From Bolinopsis microptera (lineage: Eukaryota; Ctenophora; Tentaculata; Lobata; Bolinopsidae), in the NCBI RefSeq assembly GCF_026151205.1, contig NC_087081.1:18088859-18152858 (forward strand): a stretch of DNA of 64,000 nucleotides, in the 5' to 3' direction. Every line of letters begins with the position of its first letter. Position 1 is the first letter of the stretch. The translations under genes and the position numbers were made by a program. The notes beneath the pieces are model-generated. The model worked only from the letters and a program-made list of their open reading frames with translations. It was not told the origin of the DNA and searched no databases. This document shows, piece after piece, positions 35,358 to 45,948 of this stretch.

Positions 35358-37445
35358 GGGGGGGGGGGGGGGGGGGTGTCATGTCCGTCTATGTCCGTCT
35401 ATGTCCTGTCCTTTTTGGATTCTATGAGACAACGGACGTGTTTTTTGGGACATTGGCGGACACGGACGGACATTGGCGGACTCGGACGGACATTGGCGGA
35501 CTCGGACGGACATTGGCGGACTCGGACGGACATTGGCGGACCCGGACGGACATTGGCGGACTTGGATGGACATTGGTGGACATTAGCGGACATTGGTGGA
35601 CATAAGCGGCAAAATTTTTGAGGACTGAAGAGTACTGAAGAGTACTGAAGAGTACTGAAGAGTACTGAGGAGGATGGCTGAGAAGGATGGCTGAGGAGGA
35701 TGGCTGAGGAGGATGACTGAGGAGGATGACTGAGGAGGATGACTGAGAGGGAGGAGAAGGATCAGGAAGACCCAGGAGGAGGAGGACCCAGAAGGAGGAC
35801 CTAGGAGGAGGAGGAGGAGAACTGAGGAGGATGACTGAGGAGGAGGAGGACTCAGGAGGAGGACTGAGGAGGACTGAGGAGGACTGAGAAGGAGGAGGAC
35901 TGAGGAGGATGGCTGAGGAGGATGGCTGAGGAGGATGACTGAGAGGGAGGAGGAGGAGGAAGAGGAGGAAGAGGACTGAGGAGGAGAAGGAGGACCCAGG
36001 AGGAGGACCCAGGAGGAGGAGGACCCAGGAGGAGGACCCAGGAAAAGGCCCCAGGAGGAGGAGGAGGACTGGGGAGGAGGAGAACTGTTGAGGACTGATG
36101 AGGAGGACTGAGGACGAGGAGGAGGAGTAGGAGGAGGACTGAGGAGGGGAGGAGGAAGAGGACTGGGGAGGATCAGGAAGACCCAGGAGGACCCAGGAGG
36201 AGGAGGAGGACCCAGGAGGAGGAGGATGACTGAGGAGGACTGAGGAGGAGGACTGACGATGACTGAGAAGGAGGAGGACTGAGGAGTACTGAGGAGGATG
36301 GCTGAGGAGGATGGCTGGGGAGGATGGCTGGGGAGGATGGCTGAGGAGGATGACTGAGGAGGATGACTGAGAGGGAGGAGGAGGAGGACTCAAGAGGAGG
36401 ACTCAGAAGGAAGAGGAGGAGGACTCAGGAGGAGGACTTAGGAGAAATGAGAAGGAGGACTGAGGAGAACTGAGGAGGAGGAGGAAGAGGAGGACTGAAT
36501 AGGAGGAGGACAAGGAGGGGGACTGGGAGAGGACTGGGGAGGAGGAGGAACGATGAGAAGGAGGACCCAGGAGGAGGAGGACTGAGGACCGAGGAGGAAG
36601 AGGAGGAGGATGAAGAGGAGGAGGAGGACCCAGGAGGAGGAGGACTGAGGAGGAGGACTGAGGAGGACTGAGGAGGATGGCTGAGGAGGATGACTGAGAG
36701 GGAAGAGGAGGAGGAGGAGGAGGACTCAGGAGGAGGAGGAGGACTGAGGAGGACTGAGAAGGAGGAGGAGGAGGAGGAGGACTGAATAGGAGGAGGAGGA
36801 GGGGGACTGGGGGAGGACTGAGGAGGAAGATGGAGGACTGAGGAGAAGGATGAGGAGGAGGACTGAGGAGGACTGAGGACTGAGGAGGAAGAGGAGGAGG
36901 ATTAAGAGGAGGAGGAGGACCCAGGAGGAGGACCCAGGAGGAGGACTCAGGAGGAGGAGGAGGACTGGGGAGGAGAAGGACTGTTGAGGACTGATGAGGA
37001 GGACTGTGGACGAGGAGGAGGAGTAGGAGGAGGACTGAGGAGGGGAGGAGGAAGAGGACTGAGGAAGATCAGGAAGACCCAGGGGGAGGAGGAGGAAGAG
37101 TAGGAGGAGGAAGCATCTAAATGTTATTTCCATTTTTGTCCGTTTTTGTCCATTTTTGTCCGTTTATGTCCGCTCTATTTTTTGTCCGTTTTGAAAATAT
37201 AGGGTACCGAACGGACAAAAAACATGATCCCCCTATAACAGCAAAAATTGAACATTTTATTTAGCAATTTAGGTGTCCATTAATGTCCGCCTATGTCCTT
37301 CTATGTCCTTCTATGTCCTTCTATGTCCGCCTATGTCCTTCTATGTCCGTCTATGTCCGCCTATGTCCGCCTATGTCCGCCTATGTCCTGTCCTTTTTGG
37401 ATTCTATGAGACAAGCAGACATAGACGGACGTGACACCCCCCCCC
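35358..37445. mobile_element. G-run-ended inverted-repeat element with AATATA target duplication
   Basis: The left end is 19 G followed by TGTCATGTCCGTCTATGTC. The right end, read inverted, is 9 G followed by TGTCACGTCCGTCTATGTC. AATATA flanks both sides (35352-35357 and 37446-37451). Inside the left end are 20-bp units (CGGACATTGGCGGACTCGGA). Inside the right end are 10-bp GTCC units (GTCCGCCTAT). The block TTTTTGGATTCTATGAGACA is present near both ends in direct orientation. The centre is the polypurine tract at 35630-37110. It encodes no plausible protein, so it would need a transposase from elsewhere. A truncated relative lies at 21879. Confidence 0.7.
35630..37110 (+). repeat. 1.5-kb polypurine GAGGA tract
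   Basis: Almost pure purine on the plus strand, built from GAGGAGGACTGAGGAGGAT-type units with two large internal near-repeats (the stretches at 35900-36170 and 36870-37080 share a long series of variants). The Ser/Pro/Leu-rich minus frames of 323 and 135 codons are low-complexity shadows. Such tracts can form triplex (H-DNA). Confidence 0.95.
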
Positions 37446-37451
37446 AATATA

Positions 37452-38086
37452 CATATTACATACTTCTATAGAACTTATTACTCCTGTATCTTGATTACTT
37501 CCGAGACAAAATATAATTGCTCAATCATGTACAATGTACATACTTCGATAAAATAGAGTGTTGTATTAAGTTAATGGAAAACTGGAGGACAATAGAGTCA
37601 GTACATTTAAAGTACTATCTCCCCACAGGGTTATGTTGTGAGATACATTTTCAGATTAATTTTTAAGTGGGGTGGTTCATTAAGTAATAATTATTATAAT
37701 AAATTATAAATTATAATATGTATGACTTGGGCGTTATTTTTAACTATCCCTTGTTTAGAACTTTTATCTAATAATTTAATTAATGTATGTACTAATGAAT
37801 TGATCGCACTTAATGAGAATTGGGAAAGGTGGTGAATAACGGTGAGAAAAAAGTGGAAAAAGAAAAATTATAAAAATGTTAAGATATATTGTGAAGCAAT
37901 TTTAGCCAGATTATTGCACGGAATGTACAACAAATTACCATGATATGAACTTTTCACTTTGGTTATTATAACTTGCGATAAGAAGTGCTCGTCTTTTAGT
38001 GTGATCGTTGTGTAGCCTGTATAATTAATAATTATACAAGAACTGTACATTGAAATATACACGATGTACATACATACTCGTACAAT
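37452..38086. other. Non-coding AT-rich stretch
   Basis: Between the G-run element and the LINE ORF1 relic. Nothing recognised. Confidence 0.4.
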
Positions 38087-39299
38087 ATGCAGCACTCATA
38101 CCATGAACATACGAAGCATTTAGTCGATGGCCCCGATTGTGAAGATCCTTTTAATGCCAGACATGCAGATCAGGTAGCGAGAGCTACAAACAGTGTTTTT
38201 AATGAAATGTGCCACGAACTGGATGTTAAGGAATACGGAGATCTGGTATTGAAAAACCTAAACAGCGATCAGTTTCGAAAGAAAAACTGTGTAATTGGCT
38301 GCAAACTGTTTGTTTTATTCTTAATCATTATGCAGCCTCTCATTTGCAAATGGCTGCGGAGAGAGTAGATAAACAAAACATTTCATTAATCGCGGAGCAG
38401 AAAACTGTCACGCGGAGCAGAAAACTGTCATCGATTTGCAGAAGAAGCTCATTAAAAAGAATGACGAAGAACTCAAGTCTGTCCAAACAACTGTGCAGAC
38501 AAAGATGGAATCATATTTTTCTGCCCTGAAGAAGACTTGTGCAGCTGCTCTTACGCCAAAGAAGATCTGTACTGCAGTTAAGACAATAGCTGAAAAGGAC
38601 GAAAGAAGCAGGAACGTCGTAATCTAGTGAATCCGACGGCGAGAAGCTACAAAACAAAGTTGCTGAAGTTGTTGGTGAGATAAATGAGAAACCTTCATTA
38701 CGTGACTGTATATAATATATGGACACGTTCATTGAAGTTTGAGGATATTGGTAAATTTCTAAAATAGCGTTTTCGACGATAGTGGCTTAATTTTAGCATC
38801 TATTAATCTAGCGTGTTCATAAGTTCTGAACATTAGCCACGTGACCCATACTCCCATATGCACTGCTCAGAAATAAAATGTATTGCTTTTAGGCACTATA
38901 ATGTAAAAAATGTCACATTTTTGTGACATTGTTTACCATAGCTGCCCAATTATCATTCCTTGGTCTGAAATATAGTAGATTAGGTCAATCTAACAATTAT
39001 GATACAACATTGGTTAAAGGGCACGGATCGAACAGCTTTAAGGCAATATTTCGTAAACTTTGTCACACTCAGAATACGAGACCTCTTTTCTACTGTGAGG
39101 TGTCCTCAAAACCCTTTCAACTCATTATTTGATGGTTCTTCTGCCAATCATAGCCCTAAAATATGTTGTTTTGAAAAGTTAGCTAATACATGCACTTGGT
39201 TATTGGGAAATGATGTAAATTCTGTCACATTATATGGAATTTGAAATTCTGGGTGAATTTCCGAAATCATTTATATCTGATTTTGGTTTGGAAGGCGGG

Positions 39300-39745
39300 A
39301 AAACTTTATATAAGGACGATACACGGATACAGTTGATTCAAGTATAGGGCAGTTGATGTAAACATCGTCACAAAATGATACGACATCGTAAATAGGTTAC
39401 ATTTTGCGGGGAAAATCTATATAAGGACGATACACGGATACAGTTTATTTAAGTATAGGGCAGTTGTTGTAAACATCGTCACAAAATGATACGACATCGT
39501 AAATAGGTTACATTTTGCGGGAAAACTCTATATAAGGACGATACACGGATACAGTTGATTCAAGTATAGGGCAGTTGATGTAAACATCGTCACAAAATGA
39601 TACGGCATCGTAAATAAGTTAAATTTTGCGGGAAAACTCTATATAAGGACGATACACGGATACAGTTGATTCAAGTATAGGGCAGTTGATGTACACATCG
39701 TCACGAAATGATAAGACATCATAAATAGGTTAAATTTGGAAACAA
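39300..39745. repeat. 111-bp tandem repeat, four copies, inside the transposon
   Basis: Units start at ATAAGGACGATACACGGATA (39310, 39421, 39532, 39643). Each contains GTAAACATCGTCACA, the inverted form of the element's 15-bp motif. Confidence 0.93.
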
Positions 39746-39896
39746 TGATTATAGAATGAAATAGTCTGTGATTAACATATTACATACATTATAAAATGGG
39801 CCGGGGTTTTTATATTTCCTGTATCTCTGTATTAATCATTTCGGACTGTAATTAGGACTGTTCACGTGAAAGAAATTTTATCTAAATTTTACAATG

Positions 39897-40965
39897 ACGT
39901 ACTCGTATGTGACGAAATTTACATTTCTTGACCCTATTTTGAAGAACCATACCTCGGTTAGAATTCAGGAATTATTGGTTGGTTATTGTTTAGCAAAATA
40001 GAACTCAAGTTTAACAATGCTGAGTTTAATTTTACTAAGTTACTGAAATGTGACGAAATTTACTTTTCCTGCCCCAACAGTATAATTTCAATGTGATGAA
40101 AAATTGGCATGGGTTTCTATATTTCCTGTATAAATCCATTCTAACTATAATAAGGACTATTGATATGAAAGAAAATCTATCTAAATTTTAAAATGACGTA
40201 TGTGACGAAATTTACATTTCTTGCCCCTATTTTGAAGAACCATACCTCGGTTAAAATTCAATTTTCTTCCAGGAATTATTGGTTGGTTATTGTTCAGCAA
40301 ATTAGAACTCAAGTTTAACAATGCTGAGTTTAATTTTACTAAGTTACTGAAATGTGACGAAATTCACTTTTCCTGCCCCAACAGTATAGATTCAATGTGA
40401 TGAAAAATTGGCATGGGTTTCTACATTTCTTGTATAAATCCATTCCGACTATAATAAGGACTATTGGTAGGAAATAAAATCTATCTAAATTTTAAAATTA
40501 CGTATGTGACGAAATTTACATTTCTTGCCCCTATTTTAAAGAACCATACCTCAGTTAAAATTCAATTTTCTTCCAGGAATTATTGGTTGGTTATTTTTAG
40601 CAAATCAGAACCCAAGTTTAACAATGCTGAGTTTGATATCACTAATTTACTGAAATGTGACGAAATTTACTTTTCCTGCCCCAACAGTATAATTTCAATG
40701 TGATGAAAAATGGGCATGGGTTTCTATATTTCCTGTATAAATCCATTCTAGCTATAATAAGGGCAGTTGATATGAAAGAAAATCTATCTAACTAATGCTA
40801 TGGCTGATGTGACGAAATTTACATTTCTTGCCCCTATTTTGAAGAATCATACCTCAATTAGTATATAATGTTACTTTATCACCATCACTATGTCGATAAA
40901 TTAGTTATTTTGCTAACACGGAGCAAATAAAGTTATAATATTTTTTTGTGACGAAATTTACAAAT
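39897..40965. repeat. 304-bp repeat of two 152-bp half-units
   Basis: The motif TGTGACGAAATTTAC starts at 39908, 40049, 40201, 40353 (one mismatch), 40505, 40656, 40808 and 40947. Spacings are 141, 152, 152, 152, 151, 152 and 139 bp. Two types of half-unit alternate: one follows the motif with ATTTCTTGCCCCTATTTT, the other with TTTTCCTGCCCCAACAG. Motif and spacing are better kept than the rest. Confidence 0.9.
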
Positions 40966-41986
40966 TTTTACCCTGTTCAGGTGTTGAAATTTTGCCAATG
41001 TTAACATATCACTGCCATATAATAATTTATGTGACCGGCGTATGGTTGAAATATTGTTAATTGATCCATAGTACGTAATATAGGGTGTTTAAGTTGGTAT
41101 ACTAATATTTACTCGATTTCACACATGTTGAGATATCATACAAATTTATGTGACTAAATTTACCTATTTCTGCCTTCTTGTATTTGTATTTGCCTATAAC
41201 AATGAAATATGTGAACAATTCCAAACACATTCAGCTCACAAAATAATGCTAGACTATTCGGCATTTCTTGTCAGGATGTCATAAACATCCCTCATATAAA
41301 TTTCTTAAATGTGTAACGGAGTTTACATGGTGCTACCATTTAACGAAAAAAGTCGCTAAATATGTAGATAATAGTCATATGCAACTATCCTATTATTTGA
41401 AATTCGAAAATTTGGTCAAACACGGCAACAAGGGGTCCATATAAACTCTGTCACATTTTTATAGTGTGACAAAGTTTACAACTCACTGCCGGCCGCATTT
41501 AAGCGATATCTTATCGTCTGATAAAGATATCGTTATGCGACAAAGTTTATCTAGAGGATGAAACGATTATCCTAACCATTGAGGGTTTATATAGTTTTAT
41601 AGTGTGACACATTTTACATCATCGTGCCATTTAGTAGGGTCACTAATATTTACCAATATCCTCAAACTTCAATGAACGTGTCCATATATATATATATATA
41701 TGACTGTTGTAGAGTTGGCACATCACGGCCTACTAAGCTATCTCTGAATTATAGCTCTGATATGACTGCTCAGGTGCTGAGAAAAGATAAACTTCTACGC
41801 ACAAAAGAGGGCTATAAAAGTATCTACATTTGCCCAGACAGATCAGTGGAAGAAAGGAGAGCTTTCAAGAAGCTCTGGGAGGAATTGAAAGAGAAGAGGA
41901 AAGCAGAGCCTAACAGAGTTCATTTTATAAGGAACATTGTCAGCCCTAATAAGAGCAGTGTATCAGCCTCGTCTGACGCAATTTGA

Positions 41987-42469
41987 ACCGTTTCAAATTT
42001 TTCACCACACATTCATTTTTTCACACTTTCGTTTCACGTTTTTGTTCTCTTAACGGGGCATGTAATTGCAGGCACATTTTACGCGTCAGATGTTACAGAC
42101 GAGGGAAATAATTTATTCGAGTTTATTTTATACGTTACTAGAAAACCCATGGTCACAGGGATGAAGCTAATAGTATTTTTTGTTAGTGAGTTTAAATCGC
42201 GTCAAACAATATCCTACACAACCGAAGATACAGCCAATTATGTTGCTCGTACTAAACACAGCGTAATATCAACAAAACCGATCAAAATGACGTTAAAACA
42301 ATCATTGCACGTGCACGTGCGTGTAATAACCCTCGTTACCATGGTTATTACGCAAATTCATATTTTTCGTTTGATTTGCACGTGGGCGGTCGTACATTAT
42401 TTTTCTACATAATTCTTTGAATTATAATAGAGATAATTGCTGTACTCCTTATCTTCTTATCTTATGAGG
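41987..42469. other. LINE 3' flank, non-coding
   Basis: Follows the ORF1 stop. An imperfect hairpin (GTAATAACC ... GGTTATTAC) lies at 42321-42352. No gene is recognised. Confidence 0.4.
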
Positions 42470-42858
42470 ATTCGTTGCGACGCAACAAGGCCATCGAATG
42501 AGTCGACCACCTTTGTTATTTTACTTCGGCATTACCTGCATTACAATGTAAACCAGCACTTTCAAGGAAGAGCTTTACAAGAAGCCGAAGGATCGTTCCT
42601 AAGGCCAGCAACGGTTAAGGCACTATGCCACACTTTCTTCGCCCGAGGCTTCGCTGTGTTGATCAAGCACAGCTCCTCATTTAACCCTCACACCCGATTT
42701 CTCGAGCATTCGGCTGAGTGAACCGTGGGGCTACATAGACCACTCGGGATCCTTAGCAGAGCGTCAACGACGCTCACCCCACGACTAGGCAGGCAGTGGG
42801 ATTCGAACTCGCAATCTTACGATTACAAATCCGATGATCAACCAACTACGCTACTCTG
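42470..42858 (-). mobile_element. tRNA-derived SINE
   Basis: Read on the minus strand from 42858, TAGCGTAGTTGG fits RNA polymerase III box A and GAGTTCGAATCC (42799-42810) fits box B, with tRNA-like spacing and a TTTGTAA anticodon-like loop. The anticodon stem and T stem contain mismatches, so it is not a functional tRNA. The body continues for about 330 bp of non-tRNA sequence to a region with TTGTTGCGTCGCAACGAATC near the 3' end. Limits at the 3' end are approximate. Confidence 0.7.
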
Positions 42859-42891
42859 AAAAGTTTGAAAAGTATTTAATAAAAAAATGAT

Positions 42892-43527
42892 GGTGGCCCA
42901 GAAGTAACTGCCAAGACGCAACCCTTTAATAACTATGACCTTTTTAAGATCTTGCAGATACGTGGTCCAGCACTTAACCAGTGATATCTTCACTCAATCA
43001 ATGGCCTGATTGGTTGGAGACTGCTTATAGGACAGCAACCGAAGCGCTATAACGCGAATTTCTTCGGTTTTAAGGAACATCACTATCAGTATTTACTCAA
43101 AGTGATCAGATCGTCATCCACCAAACATGCTCGTTACCGCCTAATGAGGCTCATTGTTGCTCGCTAGCGAATAGCTCCCGATGAGATTACTTACTGGTTG
43201 ACAAAATCACTGATTAAGTGCCGAGATCACGTATCTGCAATATCTTAAAAGGGTCATAACTCGGTTAAATTGTGAACAACCAATTTGAAATTTTGGGAAA
43301 GCACTTCAATTATCAAACCAATGTGTCTAGAAACTCTGAAGTTCTTAGCTGAAAGCGTTCTCACTTTATGGTGACAATAGCGAAAAGGAGGGAGTGGCGT
43401 GCCACACCCACTGTAATTAATCAAATTTGACGAAACTTTCAGGAAATCTAAGTTTGACCCATATCTATAATCTCTGAAATTTCTGTGCATTTCTAAGAAG
43501 AGTTACGCGAGTTACTTCTGGGCCACC
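42892..43527. mobile_element. MITE-like element with long imperfect TIRs
   Basis: GGTGGCCCAGAAGTAAC at 42892-42908 is repeated inverted at 43511-43527. A second inner inverted pair lies at 42936-42987 and 43206-43258 (CAGATACGTG / CACGTATCTG contexts). It encodes no protein. The right end continues as CCCTGTATATA; the left end lacks this, so the outer boundary is uncertain. Confidence 0.7.
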
Positions 43528-43878
43528 CTGTATATATATAATGTATATATTATAATGTATATATAATGTTGTCGTAAATATAATGAGACCAAAATCTTGT
43601 CTCATCAATAATTTTAACAGAAATTTGATCCATATAATACTACTACTATAAATCAATAAATAGATCGATCACAAAAAAGGCTAGATCTGTTTTGATGAAT
43701 TGTTGGGTATTAACTGCATGACAAATGCATTGTACGAAGTAAACACTAAACAGCAAACAAAGCAGTAATCACAGAAACATGAGACCAGACAATGACGTCA
43801 CACTGGGGCAATTAACATAATCTAAACGATTAAGCATAATTATAAAGTAACATACACTGTCATTAATTAATTAATTAA

Positions 43879-44001
43879 TTAATTAGACTCCACGAAAGGT
43901 TTTAAAGCAGTCTGGAGCTCGCTGTAAGCAGTGTCCAGATTGTCGTTTACTATGGTGTAATTGAAGAGGTCAGGGTGTTGAGCTATGTACTCCATATCTT
44001 T
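43879..44001 (-). CDS. GUK1: Guanylate kinase, last coding exon
   Basis: A 123-nt exon with an excellent acceptor (CTTTCTCACTTTCAG). It encodes KDMEYIAQHPDLFNYTIVND, then NLDTAYSELQTALKPFVESN and TAA. This is the C-terminal end of guanylate kinase (GMP + ATP to GDP + ADP): the family ends with a xDLFDyvIVNDdLdkAYxeLk pattern closing the core fold. The ending soon after that helix favours the small soluble enzyme over a MAGUK scaffold. Upstream exons should lie to the right on the minus strand, but I found none before 64000. The intron then contains the duplicated PLE, or this is an isolated exon copy. Confidence 0.75.
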   Translation of the reverse strand, partial: KDMEYIAQHPDLFNYTIVNDNLDTAYSELQTALKPFVESN

Positions 44002-44150
44002 CTGAAAGTGAGAAAGTTTTATCCATTCTTAGAAATAATCAAGCTTTTTATTATTCAATCCTACATATTGATTAAAATAAATTGTATTGATTAAATTAAC
44101 ATGATTAAGAGCGAAACATGTTCATTCAAAGGCATGTAAAGAATGTAATG

Positions 44151-44440
44151 TATATTTTAATGTAATATGTATTGTAATGTGATATGTATTGTAATGTGAT
44201 ATGTATTGTAATGTGATATGTATTGTAATGTAATGTGTATAATTTTAATGTAATATGTTATATGTATTGTAATGTGATATGTATTGTAATGTGATATGTA
44301 TTGTAATGTGATATGTATTGTAATGTAATGTGTATTTTAATGTAATATGTATTGTAATGTGATATGTATTGTAATGTGATATGTATTGTAATGTGATATG
44401 TATTGTAATGTAATGTGTATAATTTTAATGTAATATGACT
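44151..44440. repeat. 17-bp TA-rich tandem array
   Basis: Unit TATGTATTGTAATGTGA with TAATGTGTATTTTAATGTAA interruptions. Further blocks at 45574-45755 and 46885-47240 are linked to the PLE duplication. The first block begins 150 bp into the guanylate kinase intron. Confidence 0.9.
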
Positions 44441-44637
44441 GAGTGGAGTTGGGTTAAAAACATATAAGAGATACGATGATTTAACTTGTAGAAGCTTTCA
44501 ATAAACATGTGTTAATCGTCGTCAGCTGAATGTGATGTGGTGGACAATGCTTATATGTGATTGAGTGGCGTCAGGGATGGAGGGTGGGGGAGGTGTGGGT
44601 GAGAAAGTGAAAATTACAGTACAATGTCAATAAAAAT

Positions 44638-45573
44638 TTAGTCTTCTGTTGAGGTTGAGAAGGAAATGCCAGATGGTCTGGACTTTAAGGATTTGGCAAT
44701 TTTAGGAAGAATGGGGTCCCAGAGGGAACTACATTTGGGTGCGCGGTCTGTTCTGTTCATAGCTGGTTGTCGTATTTGTATAGCTGCGTGTTCTGTGAGG
44801 TCTAGTTGGGAGCGTGAGGTGAGGGATTTGAGGACTTCGATGTTGTTCCAGGAGATGGTGTGGCCGGTGGTCAGGGCATGATGTGCAGGGGCTGATTTGA
44901 TTCTGTCTGTGGATTCGTCGATGGCGTTGTTGAGTCTGTAACATCGTTCGTGTTCTTTCATGCGGTGGACCAAGGGTCTGTAGGTCTGTCCGGCGTATTT
45001 GGAGGGGCACTGTGAGCAGGAAATTTCGTAGATGGTGTTGGGGGTGAGGTGAGTAGGGGGTGTGGTCTTCGTTTTGGTGAGGAGGTTGCGGAGGGAGGTA
45101 GCAGAGGAGTGGGTGACTTTGATGTCGTGTTGTCCGAGTATCTTGGAGATGGGTTTGGATAGGGAGGGATGGAAAGGAAGAGAAACACTAAGGGCATGTT
45201 CACGGGTCTGTCGGTTGAATGAGGCTAGAGATTGGTGGCGAGAGGGGTTGGTGAATTTCCGTTGTACTTCGTCCATGATGGTGGTGATGCGGTGAGGAGG
45301 GAAGCCGTTCTGGAGGCAAACGTGTCGTACTGTCTGGAGTTCGTCGTCAAGGTGTTGGGGTGAGCAGATGTTGTGGGCTCTTCTGGTCAGTGATCGGATG
45401 ACTGCGTTCTTAGATGAGTTGGTGGTGCAGGAGGAGTACTTGGTGTAGAGGTTGGTGTGGGTGGGTTTTCTGTAGACTGATGCGGATTTGTCAGGGTGGA
45501 TGAGAACGTCAAGGAAGGGTATAGTTCCGTCTGTAGAGGGATGTTCTTGGGTAAAGTTGAGGTCTTCAGGTCT
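44638..45573 (-). pseudogene. Penelope-like element, RT end plus GIY-YIG endonuclease, copy 1
   Basis: An open frame of 312 codons. It begins mid-protein with DLNFTQEHPSTDGTIPFLDV and SVYRKPTHTNLYTKYSS, the FLDVL / YRKPTHT block near the end of the PLE reverse transcriptase. It continues with TIYEISCSQCPSKYAGQTYR and LVHRMKEHERC, the GIY-YIG endonuclease with its CxxC insertion, and the catalytic E/R region to STED and stop. The RT catalytic core is missing: homology ends at 45573 in the 17-bp array. The surviving frame has no stop or frameshift, implying a young insertion. It lies antisense to no gene and in the same strand sense as guanylate kinase. Confidence 0.9.
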
Positions 45574-45948
45574 TAATGTAATATGTTATATGTATTGTAA
45601 TGTGATATGTATTGTAATGTGATATGTATTGTAATGTGATATGTATTGTAATGTAATGTGTATTTTAATGTAATATGTATTGTAATGTGATATGTATTGT
45701 AATGTGATATGTATTGTAATGTAATGTGTATAATTTTAATGTAATATGACTGAGTGGAGTTGGGTTAAAAACATATAAGAGATACGATGATTTAACTTGT
45801 AGAAGCTTTCAATAAACATGTGTTAATCGTCGTCAGCTGAATGTGATGTGGTGGACAATGCTTATATGTGATTGAGTGGCGTCAGGGATGGAGGGTGGGG
45901 GAGGTGTGGGTGAGAAAGTGAAAATTACAGTACAATGTCAATAAAAAT

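Larger units (their letters stand above)
38710..41700. mobile_element. 2991-bp non-autonomous DNA transposon with 42-bp TIRs
   Basis: The termini 38715-38756 and 41648-41689 are perfect 42-bp inverted repeats (core GGACACGTTCATTGAAG). TGACTGT flanks both sides (38703-38709 and 41701-41707). The host is a LINE ORF1 whose frame is restored on removal. The longest interior frame is about 80 codons and featureless, so no transposase is encoded. The interior holds about twenty copies of a 15-bp motif close to TGTGACGAAATTTAC, mostly inverted in the left part and mostly direct in the right part. TSD length and TIRs do not settle the superfamily (P-like or hAT-like are possible). Confidence 0.85.
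38087..41986 (+). pseudogene. LINE ORF1 relic split by a DNA transposon
   Basis: The first part (38087-38709) encodes, over several frames, VARATNSVFNEMCHELDVKE, then a long helical segment (VQTTVQTKMESYFSALKK), AEKDERSRNVVI and EKLQNKVAEVVGEINEKP. The second part (41708-41986) continues with CRVGTSRPTKLSLNYSSDMT, YKSIYICPDRSVEERRAFKK and a stop at 41984-41986. Removing the insertion and one target duplication restores a continuous frame across the junction (SLRDC then CRVGTSRP). The layout, coiled coil followed by an RP-strand and basic tail, is that of nucleic-acid-binding ORF1 proteins of non-LTR elements. At least two frameshifts (near 38300-38400 and at 38627) make it inactive. Confidence 0.7.

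Noticed and set aside
35422-37133. Ser/Pro/Leu-rich frames of 323 and 135 codons on the minus strand
   Set aside because: Complement of the polypurine tract; low-complexity artefact.
42790-42858. Functional tRNA-Thr (TGT-like anticodon)
   Set aside because: Anticodon and T stems carry several mismatches, and the sequence continues into a SINE body.
44440-44637. Hammerhead ribozyme in the 3' UTR of the 44.6-kb PLE (CTGACGA ... GAAA on the minus strand)
   Set aside because: The intervening sequence forms at most three base pairs for stem II, and no stem I partner was found.
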